A stretch of DNA of 64,000 nt from Terriglobia bacterium. GTDB lineage: Bacteria > Acidobacteriota > Terriglobia > Terriglobales > Acidobacteriaceae. Location of the stretch: assembly GCA_020072585.1 (NCBI GenBank), contig JAIQGL010000024.1:1-64000 (forward strand), in the 5' to 3' direction. The first letter of the stretch is position 1. Each line of letters begins with the position of its first letter. Below the pieces are notes generated by a model, which saw nothing but the letters and a program-made list of their open reading frames with translations, was not told the origin of the DNA and made no database searches. A program made the translations under genes and the position numbers. Below, in pieces: positions 50,604 through 59,424 of this stretch.

Positions 50604-51165
50604 CCAAAACTGCACGACGGAGTCTGGTAGTTTCTCGCTCATTCATGTTGGCAGAATCAAGACTGCTGCGCGGATAGACGCAGTCAACAAGCGCAAGGGT
50701 TAAGGCACCCATGCGGCGGCGCGAGTATTCCCCGAACTTACTCGAAAATCAGCCTGAGTAGACAGTCGCGATTGGTCGATTTACTGTTGCCTGTACACCG
50801 CCCCTGTTCGTTCATTCCGAACGAAAGCACATCCAGAACAAAGATGGATTACGGGCTCTTTGCGGGCGATTGTTCAATTGTATACAGCGCCCGGTTCTCA
50901 GAATGGAGTATGTTTTGGACTACAGGATCGCACCCGATTCCGATGTTTAGAAGACGAAAGACCGACGCAGCAATCTGGATCAACCCCCGCTTAATGAAGC
51001 GGCTGGGGCATATTGCCTGGGATCGGCGGAAAACCGATGTAGGCAATGCCCGATACCTTGAACTGGCGGACGTAGCCCCTGAATCCCAAAACCGCGAATC
51101 CAAGTACAAAATCTTCAATTGCGTCCAACGATGGCGACGCCGGATCGTCCGACTGACTGTTCCGC
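50604..51165. other. Stretch without a supported gene
   Basis: An ORF of 137 codons (50772-51185) and one of 89 on the other strand overlap. Neither has a ribosome-binding site or a recognisable product. I leave both out, at low certainty. Confidence 0.35.
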
Positions 51166-51198
51166 ATGACGCAAATCATCTTTAAAGGGGTCTATCGC

Positions 51199-51489
51199 GT
51201 GAAAACAACGATACCTATCGACTCGGACCTTGAGCACGAAATTCTGCAATGGGCCATCAATTCAAACATCTTTGAGGACGTGGGGCCCAGAGAGCTTCCC
51301 GACTGGAACTCATGGGATCGTACAGGGGTTCTCACTGCTGAACGGCTCGTAGTGGATTTGGAGACACTGCATATCACGACCTATGCACGGTTCATCTTGC
51401 AGCGCCTCGAAGCTCTCTCTGAAGGTGCCAACGACAGATATGCCCAAGCCGCACAGACTGTCGCGAAAAGAATCCGCCGTTTCCTTTAA
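51199..51489 (+). CDS. Hypothetical small protein
   Basis: About 96 residues from a GTG at 51199 (an AAGGGG sits upstream; the track ATG at 51166 lacks one). The product begins VKTTIPIDSDLEHEILQWA and is acidic and helical, ending in a basic VAKRIRRFL. No family recognised. Convergent with pseudo-receiver 2, 18 bp away. Confidence 0.45.
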   Translation: MKTTIPIDSDLEHEILQWAINSNIFEDVGPRELPDWNSWDRTGVLTAERLVVDLETLHITTYARFILQRLEALSEGANDRYAQAAQTVAKRIRRFL

Positions 51490-51507
51490 CTGACCTGTGT
51501 CTGTCGT

Positions 51508-51870
51508 TTAGGATGCAGGGTCTCGTGGCCTCGGAAGATTGATTGCCTGTGTCAGGGTATTTAGCAATTCCTCAGGATCATTCTCCACGGCGATGCAGCC
51601 ATCTGCCACGCGCTCAGGGATGCCGTGAGTGAGACACAGAATCGGCATGAGCGTCCTTTTCTCCCGCACATTTGCGACGACCCACCGCCTTTCGGATTTA
51701 GGAACGGTGTGGCAGATCAAGAGCACATCAACGGTATCGCATTGCGCTCGGCTCAATGCAGCGGCGCGATCATACGCTTCGTCAACCACATATCCAGCGC
51801 CTTGCAATAGCAACGTTCGTATGCTCATTAGGCGCGGGTCACGGCCCATCGACAATATACAGAGAGCCAT
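51508..51870 (-). CDS. Degenerate receiver-domain protein (pseudo-receiver 2)
   Basis: A 120-residue CheY-like fold: MALCILSMGRDPRLMSIRT (strand 1 and helix 1, acidic pair replaced), VDVLLICHTVP (Cys in place of the phosphorylated Asp), LMPILCL (strand 4) and VENDPEELLNTLTQAI (last helix). GGAGG sits 7 nt before the ATG at 51870, which decides the start against the longer track ORF. Closely similar to the proteins at 47236 and 54450. Not a phospho-receiver on sequence grounds. Confidence 0.7.
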   Translation of the reverse strand: MALCILSMGRDPRLMSIRTLLLQGAGYVVDEAYDRAAALSRAQCDTVDVLLICHTVPKSERRWVVANVREKRTLMPILCLTHGIPERVADGCIAVENDPEELLNTLTQAINLPRPRDPAS

Positions 51871-52434
51871 TCGTAGCCTCCAGATAATAAATCGGCAACA
51901 TGTTAGATGCTGGAAATCAAAAGCATGGAGCGGAGAATAAGTATGCCAGTCAGCACGATCCACCTGAAAAACGTTGTTGGATAGTGACGGCCTCATTCAC
52001 TTTTGAGGATCTGATTCAAAGCCGATTTGACAGCATCCACAAGGCGCATGGGGGCCATTAAGCTTAAGGCAAATCTGAATCGGCGATGGGTTGGTGTTGG
52101 ATTGTCCATTGCTGTCGGCATGGCTCTTGGCTTCAGACGCAGCATGAGCTCGCGTGATCCGATCACTGCCCTGGAAACGGCAGAAACTCCCAATCAAGTA
52201 GTGGGGACTGATTTTTAATGATCAGCTAGCCGCGTAGAAAGCTTCTCATTTCATACGCGATTTCCGAGGCCATGAATGCCCAAGAAGAAACCCCTGGCAG
52301 CTTCTGTTGCACTGCGTCCTTTGTACCGACATGGATGAAATCCATCATCCGTACCGTTATCGAAACTCGAAGCACACTGCAATAAATACAAGTTCGAAAC
52401 GGTCAACAAGATCATGAAAGAAGTGTCGTAAGGT
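51871..52434. other. Stretch without a supported gene
   Basis: Short ORFs on both strands overlap. One minus-strand frame (52226-52348) reads MMDFIHVGTKDAVQQKLPGV and on to FLRG with coding-like composition, but it has no start signal. It may be the tail of a lost gene. Confidence 0.3.
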
Positions 52435-52944
52435 TTACGCGGCCTTGTCTGCCTCAACATTGATGCGGCTTGCGATCTCCGTCAATAGATGGTCTGCATG
52501 GCCTTCTTCTTTGATTGTCTGATCCAAGAGCGCCGCCTGTTGATTCTTTCCCAGGATCACTGCCCATTGACGGACTGCACCGTATACAGCGATCTCATAA
52601 TGTTCAACCCGCTGAGCAGCCGCAATCAATGCTGCATCGCGCACGGCGTCATCTTTTGCATCCTTAATCATGTCCTCGGCCTCCGTGACTAAAGCCTTGA
52701 GGACTTTGCACGTCTCAGCCTCGACATCTCTCGTTTCTTCTCTCAGGATATTTTGCAGCCGTGTTACATGAACGTTGGTTTCTTGCAAGTGCGATTGAAA
52801 TGCCTGCTTCAATTGCGTATCGGTCGCTTTCTCTATCATCTTGGGCAAGGCTTCGACGATCTGTTGCTCCGTCGATAGCAGCATCCTGAGTTGGTGTTGA
52901 TAAAGCTCGCGGAGCGTCTCCAGATTCGCGGACATAAATTTCAT
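52435..52944 (-). CDS. DUF892 (YciE/YciF-like) ferritin-fold protein, copy 1
   Basis: A 169-residue four-helix protein. LRELYQHQLRMLLSTEQQIVEALPKM is the family opening, and QRVEHYEIAVYGAVRQW and IKEEGHADHLLTEIA carry the Glu/His residues expected of a diiron site. DUF892 proteins are stress-induced in enterobacteria. A second member lies at 57297. Divergent or separate from neighbours by only 35 bp from the ADH gene upstream, so they may form an operon (ADH then DUF892). Confidence 0.85.
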   Translation of the reverse strand: MKFMSANLETLRELYQHQLRMLLSTEQQIVEALPKMIEKATDTQLKQAFQSHLQETNVHVTRLQNILREETRDVEAETCKVLKALVTEAEDMIKDAKDDAVRDAALIAAAQRVEHYEIAVYGAVRQWAVILGKNQQAALLDQTIKEEGHADHLLTEIASRINVEADKAA

Positions 52945-52979
52945 AGCATGTTCTCCCTATTATTAGAATGCTGGCGTTG

Positions 52980-54182
52980 TTACGCAGCTTTCTTATCAAA
53001 TTTGATTAGCACTTTGGTGTAGCCTTCGATGCGCTTATCGAATTTCTCGTATGCGTGCGGCGCATCCTCGATGCGGATGCGATGGCTGACAATTTTGCTT
53101 GGCTTGGCTTTGCCGTTCACGATCAAGTCGCGCAGATATTCGTTATACTTCTTGACGGGCGCCTGACCACTGCCCATCGTGATGCCTTTGTCGAAGAACT
53201 CGGCGATTGGAAAAGGATAAATCCCTTGTTTTGATTCTTTGTCCTTGCCCCCGGGATCCGGGGCAATATAAACGCCGATCAACCCGATGCTGCCGGTGGC
53301 GTTTACCACTCTCAGACAGTTTTCAAGTACTTGAGTGGGATTTTCGGTTTCAGGGCTTTCGTCTGACCGGGCCTGATATCCGACTGCATCGATTGCACAA
53401 TCGACACCTTGCATTTTTTCTTCACCAGGGCGCAAGCTTTCCTGTATACCGCGATTTTTCTTTCGCAGTGTGAAGATTTGCTCTACTGGGTCACCTTCGG
53501 CAAAGTCAATGGGCGTTGCGCCCAGTTCTTCGGCTTTGCTGAGGCGCTCCCTCACATAGTCAACGACATAAATTTCCGACGCACCTTTGAGAATTGAGCA
53601 GTATGCCGATAACAGTCCAACCGGTCCGGCCCCGAACACAGCAACCGTTTTCCCGGCCGAGACATGTGCCAATTCCGTTGCATGAAACGCCGTAGGAAAA
53701 ACGTCTGAGAGCAGCAGGAAATCATCTTCCCACTGATCGTCGGCTGTGCCAGGCAGCTTCAGACAGTTGAAGTCGGCATGCGGAACCAGGACATACTCTG
53801 CCTGCCCCCCTTGATATGGTCCCATTCCCGCATAACCGTAGGCCGCGTGGGGCTGGTCAGGATTCATCGTGAGACATGCTTCCGTGTGTCCGCGATGGCA
53901 ATTGAAACAAAAGCCACAGGCGATGTTAAAAGGAAGGACGACGCGGTTACCTTCTTTGATGCTTGAGACCGCGTCGCCCACCTGTTCGATCACCCCCATG
54001 ATCTCGTGGCCGACGACTGTGCCTTTGTCGAGAGGTGTACGGCCATCGTACATGTGAAGATCACTCCCGCAGATTCCAGTTGTTGTTACTCGCAATAAAG
54101 CATCAGTGGGGGATTTCAATTTTGGTTTCGGATGCTCGGAAACCGACATCTTATATTTGCCTTCATAGCTGACAGCTTTCAT
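52980..54182 (-). CDS. Zinc-dependent alcohol/formaldehyde dehydrogenase family (MDR)
   Basis: About 400 residues. Catalytic zinc ligands Cys38 (GICGSDLHMYDG) and His59-Glu60 (GHE); four structural-zinc cysteines 89, 92, 95 and 103 (CGFCFNC then EAC); Rossmann motif VFGAGPVGLLSA. The long insertion and RVVLPFNIACGFC resemble glutathione-independent formaldehyde dehydrogenases. It oxidises an alcohol or aldehyde with NAD(P). The ATG at 54182 is chosen; the track start adds a 32-residue tail with no signal. The formate dehydrogenase operon 5 kb away would complete formaldehyde to CO2, a contextual link only. Confidence 0.88.
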   Translation of the reverse strand: MKAVSYEGKYKMSVSEHPKPKLKSPTDALLRVTTTGICGSDLHMYDGRTPLDKGTVVGHEIMGVIEQVGDAVSSIKEGNRVVLPFNIACGFCFNCHRGHTEACLTMNPDQPHAAYGYAGMGPYQGGQAEYVLVPHADFNCLKLPGTADDQWEDDFLLLSDVFPTAFHATELAHVSAGKTVAVFGAGPVGLLSAYCSILKGASEIYVVDYVRERLSKAEELGATPIDFAEGDPVEQIFTLRKKNRGIQESLRPGEEKMQGVDCAIDAVGYQARSDESPETENPTQVLENCLRVVNATGSIGLIGVYIAPDPGGKDKESKQGIYPFPIAEFFDKGITMGSGQAPVKKYNEYLRDLIVNGKAKPSKIVSHRIRIEDAPHAYEKFDKRIEGYTKVLIKFDKKAA

Positions 54183-54449
54183 GATGCCCCCGTCTTGTGT
54201 ATATGTTCTTTTTACGATGGAAAAAGGCGGTGCGCAGGATGCCAGTGGAAAAGAGAAACGAAAGCTGGATTTGCACATTGGCGATCACAGGTCTGACAGG
54301 GCAACTCAACTCTAACTGTATGCTTCCCAACCGAAAGGGAGCCGCTCCGGTGACAGTTGGCACAGTGGGCAAATTTTGTACTCCACATGATCTATCACGC
54401 TAAAGGCCAAAGACCGCTGGTTCACATTACTTTTGACTGGAATATCGCA

Positions 54450-54812
54450 ATGATCATCCCGTGCGTACTGTCGGTTGGCTTTGATCCAATCCTGATGCGC
54501 TCCCGCTCGCTTGTGCTGCGGCAGGCCGGCTTCGCAGTGGACGAAGCCTACAACCTTGCCGGTGCGCTGGCTTTGGCGAAGTCGGATGCCGTAGACCTTG
54601 TGCTGCTCTGCCATACGGTTTCCCCAAACGAACAACGCCGATTTATCTCGGCTGTGCGCAAGATCCGACGGCTACTGCCCATCCTTTGTCTCAATTGCCA
54701 AGATTGTGCTTTGCCATTGCCGGGCTGCGTCGTCGTGGACAATGACCCACTCGAACTGGTGAAAACCGTCAAGCTGGCCGTCCAAAGCCCGCAGGCGAGC
54801 CAATTGAGTTAA
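54450..54812 (+). CDS. Degenerate receiver-domain protein (pseudo-receiver 3)
   Basis: A 120-residue paralogue of the proteins at 47236 and 51508: VLSVGFDPILMRSRSLVLRQ, VDLVLLCHTVS (Cys at the phospho-Asp position), LLPILCLN and VVDNDPLELVKTVKLAV. The upstream track extension to 54357 has no match in the paralogues, so the ATG at 54450 is used; the ribosome-binding site is weak. Convergent or unlinked to its neighbours. Confidence 0.68.
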   Translation: MIIPCVLSVGFDPILMRSRSLVLRQAGFAVDEAYNLAGALALAKSDAVDLVLLCHTVSPNEQRRFISAVRKIRRLLPILCLNCQDCALPLPGCVVVDNDPLELVKTVKLAVQSPQASQLS

Positions 54813-54882
54813 GAGGTTGCTTTTTGTCTTGTCATGAAGCCGTCAGGCTCCTGACGAAATCAGCGCCTGCATCTAAGTTCGT

Positions 54883-55803
54883 ATGGAACATCGACAAAGG
54901 GACTGGAAACGTCTACTCAAGAAGCATGCCCCGCTGCTGCTTCCAGCAGCTTGCGATGCGCTGACGGCCAAACTGATCCAACAAGCAGGTTTTCCCGCTT
55001 ACCAGATTGGAGGATTTGCCCTCGATGGTATGCGCTTCGGATTTCCCGACATGGACGTCAACCGGCTGGGCGAGAAATCGGCTGCCGTTCGAGATATAGT
55101 CCATGCCTGTTCTCTTCCCGTCCTGGTGGATTGTGATGACGGTTATGGTGATGAGAAAAATGTAACCCACACCATTCACACTTACGACGATCTTGGCGTG
55201 GCTGCGGTGTTCATCGAAGATCAACGTTCACCAAAGAAATGCGGCCACATGGGGGGAAAGCACGTCATAGCTCCCAAGGACATGATCAATAAGCTCAAAG
55301 CCGCCATATTGGCGCGGCGAAACGCCGACACGCTCTTCATACTTGCCCGGACTGACGCATTAGCGGTCAATGGCCTGGATGACGCGCTGCGGCGTGCCGA
55401 GATGTATCTGAAGGCTGGCGCAGATGGAATTTACATCGAGGGTCCGGAAAGCGTTCAGCAGTTGCGCACCATTGGCCGTGAGTTCAAAGGCAAACCTCTG
55501 GCTGTGAGCATTCTCGAAGGCGGTGGTAAAACCCCTTGGGTTCCGCCGGACGAGATGCATGCAATGGGCTTCAATATGCTTCTTTATCCAACGACCCTAT
55601 TGTTCCGCGAGACAAAGGCAGTACTCCGCGCGCTCGAAGACCTCAAAGCGGGTCGTCCCATGCCAGAAGATGAAAGCGTAACCATGTTGCAGTTTGAGAA
55701 GTTCGTGGATATCGCATATTGGAAGGCAATTGAACAGAGAATTATTCCTATGGGCGAGCGGATCCGGCAAACCTTCAACAAGATCGTGAAAAAGACAGCG
55801 TGA
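54883..55803 (+). CDS. Isocitrate lyase/PEP mutase-family enzyme
   Basis: A 306-residue TIM barrel. The family signature is complete: PVLVDCDDGYGD (metal-binding acidic residues), VAAVFIEDQRSPKKCGHMGGKHV (catalytic loop with KKCGH, as in 2-methylisocitrate lyase-type members, which use the Cys) and FILARTDALA. It cleaves or rearranges C-C or P-C bonds of small 2-hydroxy or 2-oxo acids; methylisocitrate lyase, oxaloacetate decarboxylase or carboxyphosphonate mutase-like roles are all possible. No methylcitrate synthase is nearby, so the specific reaction is left open. Confidence 0.85.
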   Translation: MEHRQRDWKRLLKKHAPLLLPAACDALTAKLIQQAGFPAYQIGGFALDGMRFGFPDMDVNRLGEKSAAVRDIVHACSLPVLVDCDDGYGDEKNVTHTIHTYDDLGVAAVFIEDQRSPKKCGHMGGKHVIAPKDMINKLKAAILARRNADTLFILARTDALAVNGLDDALRRAEMYLKAGADGIYIEGPESVQQLRTIGREFKGKPLAVSILEGGGKTPWVPPDEMHAMGFNMLLYPTTLLFRETKAVLRALEDLKAGRPMPEDESVTMLQFEKFVDIAYWKAIEQRIIPMGERIRQTFNKIVKKTA

Positions 55804-55819
55804 TTCCCGGGCTCAGCCA

Positions 55820-56743
55820 ATGGCGAAACTAAGCGATCGCATCGAAAATGTGCTGAACGAATCGCGCATGCTGCTCCTGGGCGGCCAGGTGCTGCTTGGT
55901 TTCAGTTACCGCATTTGCTTCGAACCTGGGTTCGAGCGGATCACGAGCGCGGCCAGGCTTGCAGAAGTGTGTGGGGTGGGCATCATGACGGCGGGGCTTG
56001 GCTGGCTGATCTGGCCCGCGGCCTTTCATCAAATCTCTGCCCGCGGCCTGCCGACCGAAGCAGTCGAGAAATTCACGACCCGCATCCTCGATTGGGCTTT
56101 ATTGCCTCTGGCCTTTGGAATCGCGCTCACGGTCTATCCTGTCACCAACGCTTTGCGCCTGCCGCAACCTGCGTGGATTGGGGCAGTAACTGGTTTGTTT
56201 GCGCTCGCTGCCTGGTACGGAGGCCTACTGAGCCAGAGGAGTATTCAAAATCGAAAGCGCGCAAAGAGCAGCCAAAAACCGGACCAGCGCGATCAATCGA
56301 CGTTGTCAGACCGAATCAAGAAAGTACTCATCGAGTGCCGGATGGCGCTGCCCGGGGCGCAGGCGTTTCTGGGGTTTCAGTTCGCGATTGTCTTTGCCCA
56401 ATCTTTCGACCGACTGCCTCGTTCGTCGCAACTCGTACACTTCGCCAGCCTGCTGTCTACTACGATCGCCATCGTCCTTTTAATCGCGCCTGCGGCTTAC
56501 CACCGTCTTGTCGAGGGCGGTGAAGATACGGAACGATTTCACAGGGTAGCAAGCAGATTGTTGCTGGCAGCTCTTGTATTCCTGGCGCCGGGAATGGCCG
56601 GGGACTTATTCGTCGTGATACGCCAGATCACTGGGTCCGGCCCATTGGCCACCTGGATATCTGGGCTTCTGCTGGTTGTCTTCTACTTTCTTTGGTTCGG
56701 CGTATCGGCCTGGAAACGAAAAGCACGCGCAATTGACACGTAA
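55820..56743 (+). CDS. DUF6328-type membrane protein with two tandem copies of the domain
   Basis: A 307-residue protein built of two homologous halves. LSDRIENVLNESRMLLLGGQ (half 1) aligns with LSDRIKKVLIECRMALPGAQ (half 2), and each is followed by about four hydrophobic helices (LGFSYRICF / LGFQFAIVF; GWLIWPAAFHQIS / VLLIAPAAYHRLV). DUF6328 proteins are normally one such unit. It follows the PEP mutase-family gene by 16 bp and may share its transcript. Function unknown; inner-membrane. Confidence 0.72.
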   Translation: MAKLSDRIENVLNESRMLLLGGQVLLGFSYRICFEPGFERITSAARLAEVCGVGIMTAGLGWLIWPAAFHQISARGLPTEAVEKFTTRILDWALLPLAFGIALTVYPVTNALRLPQPAWIGAVTGLFALAAWYGGLLSQRSIQNRKRAKSSQKPDQRDQSTLSDRIKKVLIECRMALPGAQAFLGFQFAIVFAQSFDRLPRSSQLVHFASLLSTTIAIVLLIAPAAYHRLVEGGEDTERFHRVASRLLLAALVFLAPGMAGDLFVVIRQITGSGPLATWISGLLLVVFYFLWFGVSAWKRKARAIDT

Positions 56744-56762
56744 TAAAAGTCCGAGGAGTTTG

Positions 56763-57134
56763 TCAGGCCGCCATATCATCAAGCCGGACCAACAGGTCCT
56801 TGGGATGGACAGGTTTGGCCAATATCTCCCAGTCGTAGCCAGACGCACGCGCCTTGGCAAGCAAATCTGCAGCTGTGGCACTACCGGAGAAAAGCAATAT
56901 CTTGCAGTGAGGAAATTTCTCTCGAAGTTCGGAAGCGACTTCAATCCCGTTCTTATCGGGCATCATGACATCGCTCAGGACCAAGTCTGGCTCTATCTGT
57001 TCAGACAGGCTGATTGCCTGATTGCCGCAATAGGCGGTGTAAACATCAAACCCGCTCTGTTTCAGAATGACCGCTAAAGTATCAGCAATGGCTTGTTCAT
57101 CGTCTACAACGAGAATTTTGAACCGTCTAACCAT
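56763..57134 (-). CDS. Single-domain response regulator (canonical receiver)
   Basis: A 123-residue CheY-like receiver with all catalytic residues: ILVVDDE (acidic pair), LVLSDVMMP (phospho-acceptor Asp), LFSGS (switch Ser) and LAKPV (Lys). No output domain. ATG at 57134 (MVRRFKILVVDDE) preferred. It is a phosphorelay intermediate or a sequestering regulator; its kinase is not in the window. It contrasts with the three Cys-substituted pseudo-receivers nearby. Confidence 0.85.
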   Translation of the reverse strand: MVRRFKILVVDDEQAIADTLAVILKQSGFDVYTAYCGNQAISLSEQIEPDLVLSDVMMPDKNGIEVASELREKFPHCKILLFSGSATAADLLAKARASGYDWEILAKPVHPKDLLVRLDDMAA

Positions 57135-57296
57135 GGGATGATCCGAACTGAAGTACAAGAAACCCGTTGCGATTGTATGTTAGTGAGATCCGTCGGCATA
57201 AGTCAAGTTGCGCCAGCTCTGGATTGGAGCCCGGGATCTTAGGCGGTCCATCTTAGTTGCCTGCGAATTGGCCGCCCATAAGTCCTTTTGTGATTC

Positions 57297-57842
57297 CTAG
57301 GCGGCCCGTTTCGAGGTGCTCTTGCCTGAAGCGGCTTGGCTTCTTTCCTCCTGCTCAGCCGTCATCATCTCGTTCGGCTTCAGCTTCTTGCTGAATCCCT
57401 CCATCTTCTTCAGCGCCGCGCGTTCCTCCGCCAGGTTCTCGCGCAGCAATCGAGCGACCTTCGTGTGGCCCATTTCACCAGCCATTTCTATCAGTGACTT
57501 GTATTCGCAGATCTCGTAGGTCTCGGCCTTGATAGCAGCGCCGACTTGAAAGACGTCCAGGATGTCGCTTTCGGGCTCCTCTTCCATGAAAGCTTTCTTT
57601 TCCGCGATCAATCCCTTGAGCCCCTTGCACTCAGTATCTTCGGGGGTCTCACCAAGCAGCTCAAAACACTGCGTAAGCCGCTCGATCTGCCGTTCCGTTT
57701 CCTTGCGATGGCTGGCAAATGCCTTTTTCAATTGCTCATTGCTTGAATCGTCTGAAAGTTTTTGCAGAGCCTCGACGAGCTGGCGTTCGCCATCAAGCAT
57801 GTCTGTTAATCCGTGAACAAATAATTCGTGCCCCGTTTGCAT
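57297..57842 (-). CDS. DUF892 (YciE/YciF-like) ferritin-fold protein, copy 2
   Basis: About 181 residues. GLTDMLDGERQLVEALQKL, SHRKETERQIERLTQCFELL and AETYEICEYKSLIEMA are DUF892 features with the expected Glu/His pattern. GGGAGG just upstream decides for the ATG at 57842, not the track's 57920. The C-terminus is a Lys/Ser/Ala-rich tail (QAASGKSTSKRAA) absent from copy 1, which recalls DNA-binding tails of stress ferritins. Next to an SDR gene on the same strand. Confidence 0.85.
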   Translation of the reverse strand: MQTGHELFVHGLTDMLDGERQLVEALQKLSDDSSNEQLKKAFASHRKETERQIERLTQCFELLGETPEDTECKGLKGLIAEKKAFMEEEPESDILDVFQVGAAIKAETYEICEYKSLIEMAGEMGHTKVARLLRENLAEERAALKKMEGFSKKLKPNEMMTAEQEERSQAASGKSTSKRAA

Positions 57843-57947
57843 GATACCTCCCAACATTTCAGATGAGGCGCGCACGGAACGGGTGGCCTTTGGATTGGCA
57901 CTTTTCGCGCGCAATGGCATTCTGTGCTCACTCGGGCCCGTGCGCCG

Positions 57948-58892
57948 CTATGCAGCTGCCGTTTCTCCCCCTAACAGAGTCAGCACTTCACCTGTGATGT
58001 AGCTTGAGTCGGCTTCAGAGGCGAAAAAGACGAACGCCGGGGCGACCTCCTCCGGCTGTGCAGGCCGGCCCATCGGAGTATCTTTGCCGTGCTCTGCCGC
58101 ATCGCCCGCAGGTTTATCAGCGACGTTGAGAGGCGTCCAGACCGGACCGGGGGCCACGCAGTTTACGCGTATCTTCCGTTCAACAAGATTTTGCGCCAGC
58201 GATTTGGTGAATGCGTGGATGGCACCCTTGGTGGAAGCATAATCCAAGAGCTGAGCGCTACCCTCCAGGCCGGTGATGGAGCCGGTGTTCACGATCGCCC
58301 CACCGGCCTTCATGTGAGGCAGAGCGGCTTTGGCCATGTAAAAGTAGCCGAAGATATTCGTGCGGAAGGTATGCTCCCATTGTTCTTCGTCCAGATCTTC
58401 GAGCGACTCCTGGTGTTGCTGAAAGGCTGCATTATTGACCAGAATGTCGAGTTTGCCGAATGTCTCGAGGGTCTCTTTCACGGCCTGCCGACAGAACTCC
58501 GAATCACTGACGTCGCCAGAGATCAGCATGCAACGCCGGCCCTCACTCTCGACCGCTGCAGCCGTTTCTTTCGCGTCTCGCACCTCCTCAGGAAGAAACA
58601 CGACTGCAATGTCCGCGCCTTCGCGAGCATACAGTACAGCAACAGCCCGCCCAATGCCGGAATCGCCTCCGGTAATCAATGCTGTCTTGTCGAGAAGCTT
58701 GTTCGAGCCTTGATAAGCAGGAGCTCTGTAACGAGGCCTTGGTTTGATCTTGGCTTCGATACCGGGCGGCGACTGGTGTTGTTTTGGAAAAGGTGGCTTT
58801 GGCTGCACCTTCTTTCGCTTGTCAATAGACGTTACGTTGTCTTTTCCTGAAGTTCCCGCGACCTTGTGAGACGTAGACGAGCGATGTGACAT
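57948..58892 (-). CDS. SDR-family oxidoreductase, general-stress (YhdF/YhxC) type
   Basis: A 314-residue protein. The coenzyme motif TGGDSGIGRAVA, ISGDVSDSEF (adenine pocket), LVNNAAFQ, the catalytic Ser in NTGSITG and YASTKGA (Tyr-x3-Lys) are all in place, with the C-terminal ITGEVLTLLGG. The Lys/Pro-rich 45-residue N-terminal extension (KVQPKPPFPKQ and KIKPRPRY) is typical of the general-stress subgroup. Substrate unknown. Upstream of DUF892 copy 2 by 105 bp. Confidence 0.9.
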   Translation of the reverse strand: MSHRSSTSHKVAGTSGKDNVTSIDKRKKVQPKPPFPKQHQSPPGIEAKIKPRPRYRAPAYQGSNKLLDKTALITGGDSGIGRAVAVLYAREGADIAVVFLPEEVRDAKETAAAVESEGRRCMLISGDVSDSEFCRQAVKETLETFGKLDILVNNAAFQQHQESLEDLDEEQWEHTFRTNIFGYFYMAKAALPHMKAGGAIVNTGSITGLEGSAQLLDYASTKGAIHAFTKSLAQNLVERKIRVNCVAPGPVWTPLNVADKPAGDAAEHGKDTPMGRPAQPEEVAPAFVFFASEADSSYITGEVLTLLGGETAAA

Positions 58893-59041
58893 GCTTCCCC
58901 CAAATTCTGTTCAACAATCAAAGGACTCCAAACCCGGACGCAGGTTGCCACCGGACAAGCAAACCGGACATCGGAGCTCTTGTTTTCTTGCGCGCGCAAC
59001 TTCTTTTGCCGCCGGCGCTTCTCACCAAGAGGGAGTTGAAC

Positions 59042-59251
59042 ATGCCGCAAAGAAAGCGTTCGAGCGGTGGCCGCAAGTATGGCAAAGCCGCGGGCAAAAC
59101 AGTCAAAAGCGCAATGCACCGAAAGAAGAAAGGCACTCTGCGGTCAGGCAAAGGCGGTAAGGGTGGCAAAGTGAAGAGCCGCAAGCAGGCAATCGCAATC
59201 GGATTGTCAGAAGCACGCAAAAAAGGCGCCAAAGTGCCCAAGAAGAAGTAG
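59042..59251 (+). CDS. Lys-rich DUF6496-type small protein
   Basis: A 69-residue, very basic protein: KRSSGGRKYGKAAGKTVKSA, then MHRKKKGTLRSGKGGKGGK and KSRKQAIAIGLSEARKKGAK. The last part is the DUF6496 signature; such proteins are sometimes named plasmid-stabilisation or histone-like. AGGGAG 7 nt upstream decides the ATG at 59042. Probable nucleic-acid binder. It lies between the SDR gene and the formate dehydrogenase operon. Confidence 0.7.
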   Translation: MPQRKRSSGGRKYGKAAGKTVKSAMHRKKKGTLRSGKGGKGGKVKSRKQAIAIGLSEARKKGAKVPKKK

Positions 59252-59424
59252 CGGAAGGCTACCAGTGAAAGCACTTCATTATTTCTGTTCCGTATTGATG
59301 GCGGACACATCAAGAATTGGCGAGCATGATGTGAGTCGAAGTGTTCCGTGACGAGACTCGCGGCAACCCGGCGCCCCTCATGGAAATCTCACACAGTAGA
59401 GTCCGCTCTTCGTATCTGACAACA

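Noticed and set aside
50772-51185. 137-codon plus-strand ORF
   Set aside because: No ribosome-binding site, no family, and a competing antisense ORF; left unannotated though not excluded.
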